In this document: positions 1 to 6,351 of the stretch, one piece after another
Layout: every line of letters begins with the position of its first letter
Position numbering within the stretch: the stretch's first letter is position 1
From: Chlamydiae bacterium RIFCSPHIGHO2_12_FULL_49_9
Lineage (GTDB): Bacteria > Chlamydiota > Chlamydiia > Chlamydiales > SM23-39
DNA: 9,777 nucleotides
Assembly (NCBI GenBank): GCA_001794935.1
Contig: MGLY01000006.1
Coordinates: 1 to 9,777, forward strand
Reading direction: 5' to 3'
Program-made: the position numbers and the translations under genes
The notes under the pieces: generated by a model
The model's database searches: none
Seen by the model: only the letters and a program-made list of their open reading frames with translations
Told to the model about the DNA's origin: nothing

Positions 1-305
1 ATGATGAACGATAGATCTGAGACAAGTTGAGGCGCATTTTGATAGAGAAGGCCTCTCTCTTTGAGAGCCTCCATAACAAGGGAGATGTTGCCCTGTTTGA
101 GATAACGGAGGCCGCCGTGGATGAGTTTGGTGCTGCGGCTCGATGTTCCTTTGGCAAAATCAGACTGTTCGATGAGGAGCGTTTTGTAGCCTCGCGATGC
201 GGCGTCAACGGCAGTCCCAAGTCCCGTCGCGCCGCCGCCAATGATGATGAGATCCCAAAGATCGGGCGAGCGCTTGCAGTACTCCAGCATTTCATCTCTC
301 TTCAA
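1..305 (-). CDS. glpD: Glycerol-3-phosphate dehydrogenase, N-terminal part (gene runs off the left edge)
   Basis: This FAD enzyme oxidises sn-glycerol-3-phosphate to dihydroxyacetone phosphate and passes electrons to the quinone pool at the inner membrane. About 101 residues are visible. They contain the FAD-binding Rossmann glycine motif GGGATG (about residues 23-28), the acidic end of the second strand (LLIEQ, about 43-47), and the family block TSSRSTKLIHGGLRYL (about 54-69), followed by EALKERGLLYQNAPQLV. The start chosen is the TTG at 305: it gives MKRDEMLEYC, which resembles known GlpD N-termini, and a GGGAG lies 5 bases upstream. Its TTG overlaps the glpK TGA stop as TTGA, so translational coupling to glpK is likely. 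The alternative is the ATG at 290, which also has a purine-rich stretch before it. The rest of the gene (roughly 400 further residues by family length) lies outside the window. Confidence 0.93.
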   Translation of the reverse strand, partial: MKRDEMLEYCKRSPDLWDLIIIGGGATGLGTAVDAASRGYKTLLIEQSDFAKGTSSRSTKLIHGGLRYLKQGNISLVMEALKERGLLYQNAPQLVSDLSFI

Positions 306-1792
306 TGATTCTCCCAATTTTTAGAGCGCTCGATGGCTTCATTCCAACGAGAGAGCATTTTTTCTCTTACTGCAGTATCTGCCCGGGGGGTAAATTTCCG
401 ATCGATCTGCCAAAGAGAGGCGAGCTCTTGTTCGCTCTTCCAAATGCCCGTGCCAAGACCTGCTAGAAACGCTGCGCCTAATGCTGTGAGTTCTTGGTTT
501 TTGGGGCGAAGCACAGTCGTATCCATGAGATCAGCCTGGATCTGCATGAGAAGATCGCTCGATGCCGCGCCGCCATCGACTCTCAGCTCAAACACCTGAG
601 TTTTTGAGTCGCCCTCCATCGCTTTTAAAACATCCGCTGCCTGGAAGGCGATCCCCTCGAGAACGGCTCTTGCGAGATGCGCCGCTGTCGTTCCTCTCGA
701 GATGCCAAAAATAGCCCCTCTTGCGTGAGGATCCCAGTGAGGCGCGCCAAGACCTGTAAATGCTGAGACAAAGTAGACGCCTCCGCTATCGGAAACCGTT
801 GCTGCGAGATCGTTGATATCGGAGCTTTTTTTGATAAGGCCTAAATTGTCGCGGAACCACTGAACCGCAGAGCCTGCGCTAAAAACGCTTCCCTCCAATG
901 CATAGGTCACTTTTTTGCCGATTTGTAGAGCAATTGTTGTGATGAGCTGATTTTTCGATGCGACTGCAGTCGTCCCCGTGTGCATCAAGATAAAGCAGCC
1001 GGTTCCATAAGTTGATTTTGCCCTGCCCTTTTCGGTACACCCTTGCGCAAAGAGAGCCGCTTGCTGATCGCCCGCAATGCCGCTAATCGGAATGGGAGCT
1101 GTGAAGATGTGAGGGCCTGTTGTTCCATAAACTTCGGAAGAACTTTTTACCTGAGGAAGAAGCGAGACTGGAATATTTAAAATTTTGAGAAGCTCCTCAT
1201 CCCATTTTCCTTCGTGGATGTTGTAAAGAAGCGTTCGACTCGCATTTGTAGCATCGGTGATGTGAAGAAGGCCGTTCGTGAGTTTCCAAATGAGCCAGGT
1301 GTCGACTGTGCCAAAGGCGAGATCTCCCTTTTCGGCAAGCGCGCGCGCGCCTTTGACATTTTCCAAAAGCCAGTGGAGTTTTGTCCCGGAAAAATAAGGG
1401 TCGAGAAGGAGACCCGTCTTTTGTTTGAAAAGGGGCTCTAGTCCTTTCTTTTTCAGCTCCTCGCAAAGAGGCGTCGTTCTCCTGTCTTGCCAGACGATAG
1501 CGTTGAAAAGGGGATGTCCCGTTTTTCGATCCCAGAGAATCGTCGTCTCTCTTTGGTTCGTAATCCCAATGCCGGAGATTTGAGAGGCGTTGAGATTCGC
1601 TTTTGCCAACGCCTCCGTTGCCACAGAGAGCTGCGTCGACCAGATCTCCTCGGGATCGTGTTCGACAAGACCCGAACTTGGAAAGTATTGCTTGAATTCT
1701 TTTTGCGCGAGAGATAGAACCGCTCCTTGAGAGTCAATCACAAGGGCCCTTGAAGAGGTGGTTCCTTGGTCGAGTGCTAAAATAAACGCCAT
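302..1792 (-). CDS. glpK: Glycerol kinase
   Basis: A 496-residue cytosolic FGGY-family kinase that phosphorylates glycerol to glycerol-3-phosphate with ATP, trapping glycerol brought in by GlpF. Length and order match the E. coli enzyme closely. Visible features are the N-terminal phosphate loop LALDQGTTSSRA (5-16), the glycerol-binding NQRETT (79-84, with R81 and E82), WQDRRT (101-106), DPYFSGTK (131-138), the catalytic aspartate in SGIAGDQQAALF (D242), TYGTGCF (261-267), the FGGY signature region SAFTGLGAPHWDP (343-355), and the C-terminal ATP-site segment RVDGGAASSDLLMQ (404-417). The reading frame stays open a further 45 codons upstream, but the ATG at 1792 was chosen because MAFILALDQG begins exactly where the family begins and the extension shows no conserved sequence. 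The gene is divergent from glpF and is followed directly by glpD on the same strand, so glpK-glpD is a likely operon. Confidence 0.97.
   Translation of the reverse strand: MAFILALDQGTTSSRALVIDSQGAVLSLAQKEFKQYFPSSGLVEHDPEEIWSTQLSVATEALAKANLNASQISGIGITNQRETTILWDRKTGHPLFNAIVWQDRRTTPLCEELKKKGLEPLFKQKTGLLLDPYFSGTKLHWLLENVKGARALAEKGDLAFGTVDTWLIWKLTNGLLHITDATNASRTLLYNIHEGKWDEELLKILNIPVSLLPQVKSSSEVYGTTGPHIFTAPIPISGIAGDQQAALFAQGCTEKGRAKSTYGTGCFILMHTGTTAVASKNQLITTIALQIGKKVTYALEGSVFSAGSAVQWFRDNLGLIKKSSDINDLAATVSDSGGVYFVSAFTGLGAPHWDPHARGAIFGISRGTTAAHLARAVLEGIAFQAADVLKAMEGDSKTQVFELRVDGGAASSDLLMQIQADLMDTTVLRPKNQELTALGAAFLAGLGTGIWKSEQELASLWQIDRKFTPRADTAVREKMLSRWNEAIERSKNWENH
1775..1783 (+). promoter_or_regulatory. 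Possible extended -10 element for glpF
   Basis: TGCTAAAAT matches an extended -10 (TGnTAnnnT) and lies 53 bases before the glpF ATG, inside the first codons of glpK on the opposite strand. No convincing -35 box sits at the right distance. Because the bases also encode the conserved ILAL of GlpK, the match may be a coding coincidence. The same nine-base word occurs before the ychJ-def start at 2616. Confidence 0.25.
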
Positions 1793-1798
1793 ATTTTC

Positions 1799-1827
1799 TT
1801 CATAAGAGGGAAATAGGCAGAAGTCAA
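1799..1827 (-). promoter_or_regulatory. Probable sigma-70-type promoter of glpK
   Basis: Reading leftward there is a TTGACT -35 box (1822-1827), a 17-base spacer, and a TATGAA -10 box (1799-1804). Only six bases separate the -10 box from the glpK ATG, so transcription would be expected to begin at or next to the start codon. The box pair matches the consensus at 5/6 and 4/6. The -35 box lies in the stretch just before the glpF start codon on the other strand, so the two divergent genes share this DNA. Confidence 0.55.
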
Positions 1828-1836
1828 GGGGAGAAC

Positions 1837-2574
1837 ATGAATATCTTTTTAGCCGAACTTGTCGGAACGCTGATTTTAATTTTGCTCGGCAATGGAGTCG
1901 TTGCGAACGTCCTGCTGTCTCATTCAAAAGGGGAAAAGGGAGGATGGATCGTGATTACCGCCGGATGGGGTTTTGCTGTGGCGATTGCCGTCTATGCAAT
2001 TGGGTGGATCAGCGGAGGACACATCAATCCGGCAGTGACAGTCGGTCTTTGCGTTGCGGGGAAAACGCCTTTTTATCAAGCGCCGCTCTACATCGGCGGA
2101 CAGATGCTGGGGGCAATGCTCGGATCTATCCTCGTTTACATCACCTATCTTCCACATTGGGGACCGACCAAAGACTCGACGACCAAACTCCTTTGCTTTT
2201 GCACCCATCCCGCCATCAAAAGTCCGCTCAGCAACTTTTTGACAGAGGTGATCGCAACTGCTGTGCTCCTCGTTGGGATCTTGGGGATTTTTAACATCCA
2301 TAACGGGATCGGCTCAGGTTTTGGGCCGTATGCGGTCGGCATTTTGATTTTTAGCATTGGGCTCTCTTTGGGAGGGCCTACAGGTTTTGCGATCAATCCG
2401 GCGAGAGATTTGGGACCGAGAATCATGCACTCTTGGATTCCGATGAGCGGAAAAAGGGACTCCGAGTGGAGCTACGCCTGGATCCCGGTTGTGGGACCGA
2501 TTGTCGGCGCCGTTTTGGGCGTTTGGTTTTATCAGATGTTTATTGAGAAGTTGATGCCCGTAGCAACTCTTTAG
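1837..2574 (+). CDS. glpF: Glycerol facilitator (aquaglyceroporin)
   Basis: A 245-residue MIP-family channel for passive glycerol entry across the inner membrane. It has the two pore-lining NPA boxes: GGHINPAVTVG (NPA 64-66) and FAINPARDLGP (NPA 187-189). The aspartate after NPAR (D191) is the mark of the glycerol-conducting branch rather than water-only aquaporins. Residues W44, F184 and R190 fall at the places of the E. coli GlpF selectivity filter (W48, F200, R206), spaced identically from the NPA boxes. The membrane segments are clearly hydrophobic, e.g. 4-24, 38-58 and 133-153. The ATG at 1837 is preceded by GGGGAG at 6-8 bases, a good ribosome binding site. It is divergent from glpK-glpD with 44 bases between, giving a compact uptake-kinase-dehydrogenase module. 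Confidence 0.96.
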   Translation: MNIFLAELVGTLILILLGNGVVANVLLSHSKGEKGGWIVITAGWGFAVAIAVYAIGWISGGHINPAVTVGLCVAGKTPFYQAPLYIGGQMLGAMLGSILVYITYLPHWGPTKDSTTKLLCFCTHPAIKSPLSNFLTEVIATAVLLVGILGIFNIHNGIGSGFGPYAVGILIFSIGLSLGGPTGFAINPARDLGPRIMHSWIPMSGKRDSEWSYAWIPVVGPIVGAVLGVWFYQMFIEKLMPVATL

Positions 2575-2615
2575 AAGCAATTGCAAAACTCATTTGCCTC
2601 TTTAAATTGATCTTT

Positions 2616-2624
2616 TGCTAAAAT
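2616..2624 (+). promoter_or_regulatory. Probable extended -10 promoter element of the ychJ-def fusion gene
   Basis: TGCTAAAAT is an extended -10 sequence (TG one base before TAAAAT at 2619-2624). A poor -35 candidate, TTGCCT at 2594-2599, would give a 19-base spacer. The -10 box ends 7 bases before the ATG, and no Shine-Dalgarno sequence lies between, which points to a very short or absent leader. The rest of the 57-base gap after glpF shows no terminator. Confidence 0.4.
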
Positions 2625-2631
2625 CGACTCC

Positions 2632-3600
2632 ATGACTAGATGTCCTTGTACCAGCGGCAAAGAATATGCAGCCTGCTGCAAACCGCTTCATGAGGGGCGA
2701 TTGGCAAAAGATGCGCTAGAGCTGATGCGCTCCCGCTTTTCCGCTTATGCGCTCGACCTTGCCGACTACATCATTGCGACAACTCATCCTGCAAGCCCCC
2801 ACTATTCCGAAGACAAGTTCAACTGGAAAAGAAGCGTTTCCAGATTTTCGAAAAATTGTTCTTTCCAAAAGCTGGAAGTGCTGGAGTTTAAAGAAAAAGG
2901 ATCTCTTGCAACAGTGACCTTCACCGCCCATATTTTGGAGGGGAATCAAGATGCGACGTTTACCGAAAAAAGCCTATTTGAAAAAATGGGTGGCAAGTGG
3001 TTTTATCGAAGCGGACAGCTGAGAGAGGGACATGCGCCGAATCTCGCCACAGAAGGGCAGCTCAAGATTCTTCCTTTGGCCTACTATGGAGATGCCGTTT
3101 TGAAAAAAAAGGGGGAGCCTGTTCTAAAGATCACAGAGGAGATTCGCAAACTTGCTGACGAGATGATCGATACCATGGACGCTTGCGATGGGGTAGGCCT
3201 GGCTGCGCCGCAAGTGCACCATTCGGTCCGGATGTTTGTAATCCGCACTCTTTCCAACACGGAAGAAAATTCGGAGATGGGCGAAGCAAAGGTTCTGATC
3301 AATCCGAAAATCAGACAAATCGGATCGGAAACCTGGGAGGCAGAAGAGGGGTGCTTGTCAATTCCGGGGTTCAGATCGATTGTGAAAAGAGCTAAAGAGA
3401 TCGAGGTTGAGTACACGAATCTGGATGGCAAGGTGATTAAGGAGAGAGCGTCGGGATGGCTTGCGCGTGTGATTTTACATGAAAATGATCACATCGACGG
3501 GGTTTTATTTATCGATCGACTAAATCTTGAAGAGCAAAAAAAATTAACGCCGGATTTAGAAAAATTGAAGAGAAGAATTCACGATCACAAGACACTTTGA
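2632..3600 (+). CDS. def: Fusion of YchJ-like SEC-C/NTF2-like domain with peptide deformylase
   Basis: One 322-residue open frame with two modules. Residues 1 to about 135 resemble YchJ (UPF0225). They include an N-terminal SEC-C zinc motif CPCTSGKEYAACC (C4, C6, C15, C16), the family sequence LMRSRFSAYALDLADYIIATTHP (about 31-53, read in two overlapping parts), and an NTF2-like fold ending GKWFYRSGQL. Residues about 145-322 are a complete peptide deformylase, the metal hydrolase that removes the formyl group from nascent protein N-termini. Its three motifs are intact: GVGLAAPQ (187-194), EGCLS (239-243, metal ligand C241) and HENDH (283-287, ligands H283/H287, catalytic E284). The deformylase half, with FIDRLNLEEQ and LKRRI near the end, reads like the Chlamydia enzyme. 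E. coli YchJ ends in a second SEC-C motif; here the deformylase takes that place. Start: first ATG, immediately before the SEC-C motif; no Shine-Dalgarno is visible. The symbol refers to the deformylase half. Confidence 0.93.
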   Translation: MTRCPCTSGKEYAACCKPLHEGRLAKDALELMRSRFSAYALDLADYIIATTHPASPHYSEDKFNWKRSVSRFSKNCSFQKLEVLEFKEKGSLATVTFTAHILEGNQDATFTEKSLFEKMGGKWFYRSGQLREGHAPNLATEGQLKILPLAYYGDAVLKKKGEPVLKITEEIRKLADEMIDTMDACDGVGLAAPQVHHSVRMFVIRTLSNTEENSEMGEAKVLINPKIRQIGSETWEAEEGCLSIPGFRSIVKRAKEIEVEYTNLDGKVIKERASGWLARVILHENDHIDGVLFIDRLNLEEQKKLTPDLEKLKRRIHDHKTL

Positions 3601-3612
3601 AAACGAAAAAGC

Positions 3613-3642
3613 TTGTGCAAACAAATGGGCGCATGTTAATAG
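3613..3642 (+). promoter_or_regulatory. Weak candidate promoter before the SET gene pair
   Basis: TTGTGC (3613-3618) is followed after 17-18 bases by TTAATA/TAATAG (3636-3642). It lies in the 78-base gap between the deformylase stop and the TTG start of the first SET gene. The match is modest, and readthrough from ychJ-def is equally possible since no terminator separates the genes. Confidence 0.25.
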
Positions 3643-3668
3643 AATTTCTTCTTACAAAAAAACTTGCC

Positions 3669-3675
3669 GAGGTGA
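3669..3675 (+). promoter_or_regulatory. Strong Shine-Dalgarno that fixes a TTG start
   Basis: GAGGTGA, with its GAGG core six bases before the TTG at 3679, is the best ribosome binding site in the window. It contains an in-frame TGA (3673-3675), so the SET frame cannot begin upstream of it. No other plausible start codon precedes the ankyrin-like part, so this site decides the start. Confidence 0.65.
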
Positions 3676-3678
3676 GTA

Positions 3679-4671
3679 TTGGAAGAGGTTTTCATCCTGC
3701 CGCAACCAAAGTTATGCCGAGCCCATGGCATAGAGACAGAAGCGCCGGCGGAAGGACAACCCAAGTTCTTTTACTGGCAAAAGAAAATCGATAAACTCTC
3801 TAAAAGAAGACTCAGTTGGGAGGAGTTTTTAAAGGGGACGCCGATTCAAAAGCACCCCGCTCTTCGAATACCCACATCAAAGACAGGCGACACGCTCCTT
3901 CACCTAAGCATTTTACAGAGCAAAACCGAACACATCCAGATCCTGGGGCGCGACCCCGTCCTGAAGATCCAGAGAAACCAATATGGGCTTACAGCTTTAG
4001 AGCTCGCCGAATTTTTGGGCCGAAAAAAAGAGGCGCAGCTTTTGCAGCCCGCTCTAGAGACAAACTTTTGCCACGCTCCCAACGTCTCCATACCGCCAAG
4101 AGAGAGCTCCCATTTCGAAAATCTCGAATATCTCCCAAGACCTGTCTTTGAAAATGAAGAGATCCTCAAAGAGGTGTTTGAAAAGACAAAAAAAGCAAAA
4201 GAGGCCGATCTCATCTCTCCTGAGAAAATTTGGATGGGCATCTATTTTGATAAAGAGATTAGACAGGCATTTCATCCGGCAGTTTCCGTTCGATATATCG
4301 ATGAGAAGGTGGGCTTTGGGGCTTTTGCCGATGAGAGGATCCCGTCTTGCTCTTTTGTCGGCGAATACACCGGGGTGATCACTTTAAGAAATCAGTCCCA
4401 TATTCATGACAATCATTACTCTGTCCGCTATACTGTCTGGGATATGCTCGAGAAAAAATATGTGCTCGATGGAAAAAAAATGGGCAACTACACCCGCTTC
4501 ATCAACCACAGTGAAAAGCCCAATCTCTCTCTTCAAGCGATTTATTGGCGAGGTCTTCCGCGGATGATTTTTGTCGCCTTGAGAGAAATTCGCGAGGGAT
4601 CTCAGCTCACCTTTGACTATGGACCGCTCTTTTGGAAACAATGCTGTCAAATCCCCAAGCCCATTGGATGA
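3679..4671 (+). CDS. Ankyrin-like/SET-domain protein lysine methyltransferase, NUE-like
   Basis: A 330-residue protein with two parts. Residues about 69-122 look like one and a half ankyrin repeats (TGDTLLHLSILQ, then YGLTALELAEFLGRKKEAQLL split across 102-122), a protein-binding fold. Residues about 200-320 form a SET domain, which transfers methyl groups from S-adenosylmethionine to protein lysines: GFGAFADE (212-219), GEYTG (228-232), RFINHSEKPN (273-282, with the cofactor-binding NHS) and LTFDYGPLFW (310-319). The eukaryotic post-SET cysteines are absent, as is the cysteine usual in NHSCxPN. Chlamydial relatives are NUE of C. trachomatis, a secreted histone methyltransferase, and CpnSET, reported to act on the chlamydial histone-like protein Hc1; target and secretion here are inference. 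The TTG start is supported by GAGGTGA upstream. The stop overlaps the next SET gene. The plus strand is C-rich here, unlike neighbouring genes. Confidence 0.88.
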   Translation: MEEVFILPQPKLCRAHGIETEAPAEGQPKFFYWQKKIDKLSKRRLSWEEFLKGTPIQKHPALRIPTSKTGDTLLHLSILQSKTEHIQILGRDPVLKIQRNQYGLTALELAEFLGRKKEAQLLQPALETNFCHAPNVSIPPRESSHFENLEYLPRPVFENEEILKEVFEKTKKAKEADLISPEKIWMGIYFDKEIRQAFHPAVSVRYIDEKVGFGAFADERIPSCSFVGEYTGVITLRNQSHIHDNHYSVRYTVWDMLEKKYVLDGKKMGNYTRFINHSEKPNLSLQAIYWRGLPRMIFVALREIREGSQLTFDYGPLFWKQCCQIPKPIG

Positions 4672-5297
4672 ATTTCCGGCTCCATGTTGAAAAAGAAGGG
4701 ATCCGCCGCTCTCTTTTTCTCTCAGAGCTTCAAACCCTCACCCAAGCCCTTTACATTCCGTCTCTTGAGTTTATAGACCCCTCTACAAAAGAAGAGCTGA
4801 TCCGAAGAGGGGAGAGGCTTCGCAAAAGAGGGGAGATGACTCTCGAGCAGATCTGGTTGGGCAATTACTACAAAAAAGAACTCGAGTCTTTCCATATCCC
4901 CCCTCTAGAGCTTCGCTGGATTGACCCCACTTTGGGATGGGGCGTTTTTGCGGCCAAAGATTTCAAAAAACGGGAATTTGTCGCCGAATATTCGGGCCTT
5001 GTCCGCAAGCGGAAAAAAGAGGATAACAAAAACAGCTACTGTTTTGAATATGTCTCAGCGGAAGGGCATCCAACGCCTTACATCATCGACGCCCGCGACC
5101 AAGGGGGCGTCTCTCGCTACATCAACCACAGCAGCTCGCCGAACCTCACGCCCGCGCTCGCCACCCTCGATCACATCACCCACATCGTCCTCTTTGCCAA
5201 AGAGTCCATTGCCAAAGGATCCCAACTGACCTACGACTACGGCCCCGACTACTGGGCTCATCGAACTCCGCCCCTAATAAACTCAGCGAGTTTTTAG
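4668..5297 (+). CDS. SET-domain protein lysine methyltransferase, NUE-like (second copy)
   Basis: A 209-residue protein close to the size of C. trachomatis NUE. The N-terminal half is helical (IRRSLFLSELQTLTQ and RRGERLRKRG). The SET domain runs from about residue 80 to 198: GWGVFAAKD (90-98), AEYSGL (106-111), SRYINHSSSPN (149-159) and LTYDYGPDYW (187-196). Blocks line up one-to-one with the preceding protein (EKIWMG/EQIWLG, GFGAF/GWGVF, RFINHS/RYINHS, DYGPLFW/DYGPDYW), so the two are paralogues. The ATG at 4668 was chosen because it overlaps the upstream stop as ATGA, typical of translational coupling; the frame also offers ATG 4641 and TTG 4632, which would overlap the upstream gene more. 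No ankyrin-like part is present. Like its partner it lacks the NHSC cysteine and the post-SET cysteines. Substrate is unknown; host histones or chlamydial Hc1/Hc2 are candidates from family knowledge. Confidence 0.88.
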   Translation: MNFRLHVEKEGIRRSLFLSELQTLTQALYIPSLEFIDPSTKEELIRRGERLRKRGEMTLEQIWLGNYYKKELESFHIPPLELRWIDPTLGWGVFAAKDFKKREFVAEYSGLVRKRKKEDNKNSYCFEYVSAEGHPTPYIIDARDQGGVSRYINHSSSPNLTPALATLDHITHIVLFAKESIAKGSQLTYDYGPDYWAHRTPPLINSASF

Positions 5298-5304
5298 TTT
5301 TTTT
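5279..5304 (+). terminator. Possible intrinsic terminator at the end of the SET operon
   Basis: AAACTC (5279-5284), the 3-base loop AGC, then GAGTTT (5288-5293) form a six-pair stem followed by a T-rich run TTAGTTTTTTT. The stem has only two G-C pairs and lies inside the last codons of the second SET gene (stop 5295-5297), so it would be weak. Position and T tract suit a terminator between the SET pair and the separately promoted outer membrane protein gene. Confidence 0.4.
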
Positions 5305-5361
5305 ACGCAGGGCCGCCGTCTTGAACTTGAAGTCTTTTTTCTTATCTCATTTTGAAAAACC

Positions 5362-5370
5362 TGCTATATT
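5362..5370 (+). promoter_or_regulatory. Probable extended -10 promoter element of the outer membrane protein gene
   Basis: TGCTATATT is an extended -10 element (TATATT at 5365-5370). The sequence at the -35 distance is only TTATCT (5342-5347, 17-base spacer). The box ends 9 bases before the ATG at 5380, and no Shine-Dalgarno is present, so the leader would be about 0-3 bases long. Confidence 0.4.
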
Positions 5371-5379
5371 GCCCACGCA

Positions 5380-6351
5380 ATGTACAAAAAGCTCCTCTTC
5401 TGTCTCCTCGCTTCTTCCATTTATGCGACTGTCAATGAGCCGCTGCGGTGGCAACTGTCATCGGGCTATCGGAATGATCGGATCCATTGGCACTTGCAAA
5501 ATCCGGGCGATGAGAGCGCGATTTTTTATACCGAGCTCTATCGGAATGTGCAGTTTTGGGAAAACTCGCTGACGCTGAGGGTTATCAGCCGAGATCTGAT
5601 GTTCTTTTTGAGGGGATCTTATGGGGCCTTTGGAAGGGGAGAGCTGTCTCAGCACTATGAGGGACTTGCGATTACGCAAGACCAGCCGCAGTTTGAGTTT
5701 GATACGAGCGGGTGGAGCGCAGACGGATCCGGCTATTTCGGGTATGCGGTCAATCTGACCGATGGAAGAACTTACAAAGTCATTTTGACTCCGCTCATTG
5801 GATACTCAGGCCACTTTGAGCAGTTGTCTAGAAAAAATCCGAGTCCCAATCCTTATCTGACGAATGTGGCTGAGGGGGCGAATTTTTTGACGATGTACTC
5901 GAGCTTGCCGAATCAGCTGAAGATGGCCTGGTATGGCCTCTTTTTGGGAGTGGGTTTTATCATCGAGCCGGGCGACGGCTTTGTGTTCAATGCGGGCTAT
6001 GCGTACAACTGGCTCAATGCGAGAACGAAAACGACATTCCAATACCAGGCAGATCTGGGAAGTCCTGTCGTCAGCTCCGATATCACAACCTACAAGATGA
6101 AAGCGGTGGCCTCGGGCAATTTGGGACAAACGGGCTGGGCGCAGCTCGATTACATGATCGCAAAATTCTGGAGAATGGGAGTCGGCGCTGAAGTGCGCTA
6201 CTTTTCAACTCAGGTGCTCACGACAAAGCTGAAGAGCACGGTTCAGGAGCTCTTTCCCGATCCCTCTACGGTGGAAGGGGAGCTGGCGCAAAAATTCAAA
6301 CTGAGGTGGACTGCCATCTCGGGCTGGTTTCAGATATCGAGGGAATTTTGA
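5380..6351 (+). CDS. Probable beta-barrel outer membrane protein with signal peptide
   Basis: A 323-residue exported protein. Residues 1-16 (MYKKLLFCLLASSIYA) form a typical Sec signal peptide with a likely cut after IYA. The mature part is rich in alternating hydrophobic/polar stretches with many aromatic residues and glycines (SLTLRVISRDLMFFLRG, GYFGYAVNLTDGRTYKVILT, FVFNAGYAYNWLN, MGVGAEVRYFS), as in transmembrane beta strands. It ends in phenylalanine (WFQISREF), the usual C-terminal signature recognised by the BAM machinery. The mature protein has no cysteine, unlike the disulfide-linked chlamydial major outer membrane protein. It could belong to one of the expanded outer membrane protein families of environmental chlamydiae, but I do not recognise a named family. 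The start is the first ATG, directly before the signal peptide. Its stop overlaps the rlmB start by one base, so both are probably on one mRNA. Confidence 0.75.
   Translation: MYKKLLFCLLASSIYATVNEPLRWQLSSGYRNDRIHWHLQNPGDESAIFYTELYRNVQFWENSLTLRVISRDLMFFLRGSYGAFGRGELSQHYEGLAITQDQPQFEFDTSGWSADGSGYFGYAVNLTDGRTYKVILTPLIGYSGHFEQLSRKNPSPNPYLTNVAEGANFLTMYSSLPNQLKMAWYGLFLGVGFIIEPGDGFVFNAGYAYNWLNARTKTTFQYQADLGSPVVSSDITTYKMKAVASGNLGQTGWAQLDYMIAKFWRMGVGAEVRYFSTQVLTTKLKSTVQELFPDPSTVEGELAQKFKLRWTAISGWFQISREF

Noticed and set aside
1793..1927. In-frame N-terminal extension of glycerol kinase by 45 residues
   Set aside because: The ATG at 1792 begins exactly at the family N-terminus. The extension overlaps the glpF start antisense and shows no conserved sequence.
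333..2301. Several ORFs of 60-125 codons antisense or out of frame within glpK and glpF
   Set aside because: They are shadows of well-supported genes in GC-rich frames, with no motifs or ribosome binding sites of their own.
2556..2580. Small GTTG/CAAC hairpin at the end of glpF
   Set aside because: Only about five base pairs and no T tract; not a credible terminator.
3597..3794. 65-residue plus-strand ORF starting at a TTG over the deformylase stop
   Set aside because: It overlaps the start of the first SET gene in another frame, has no Shine-Dalgarno and no recognisable sequence; the SET frame has strong motif support.
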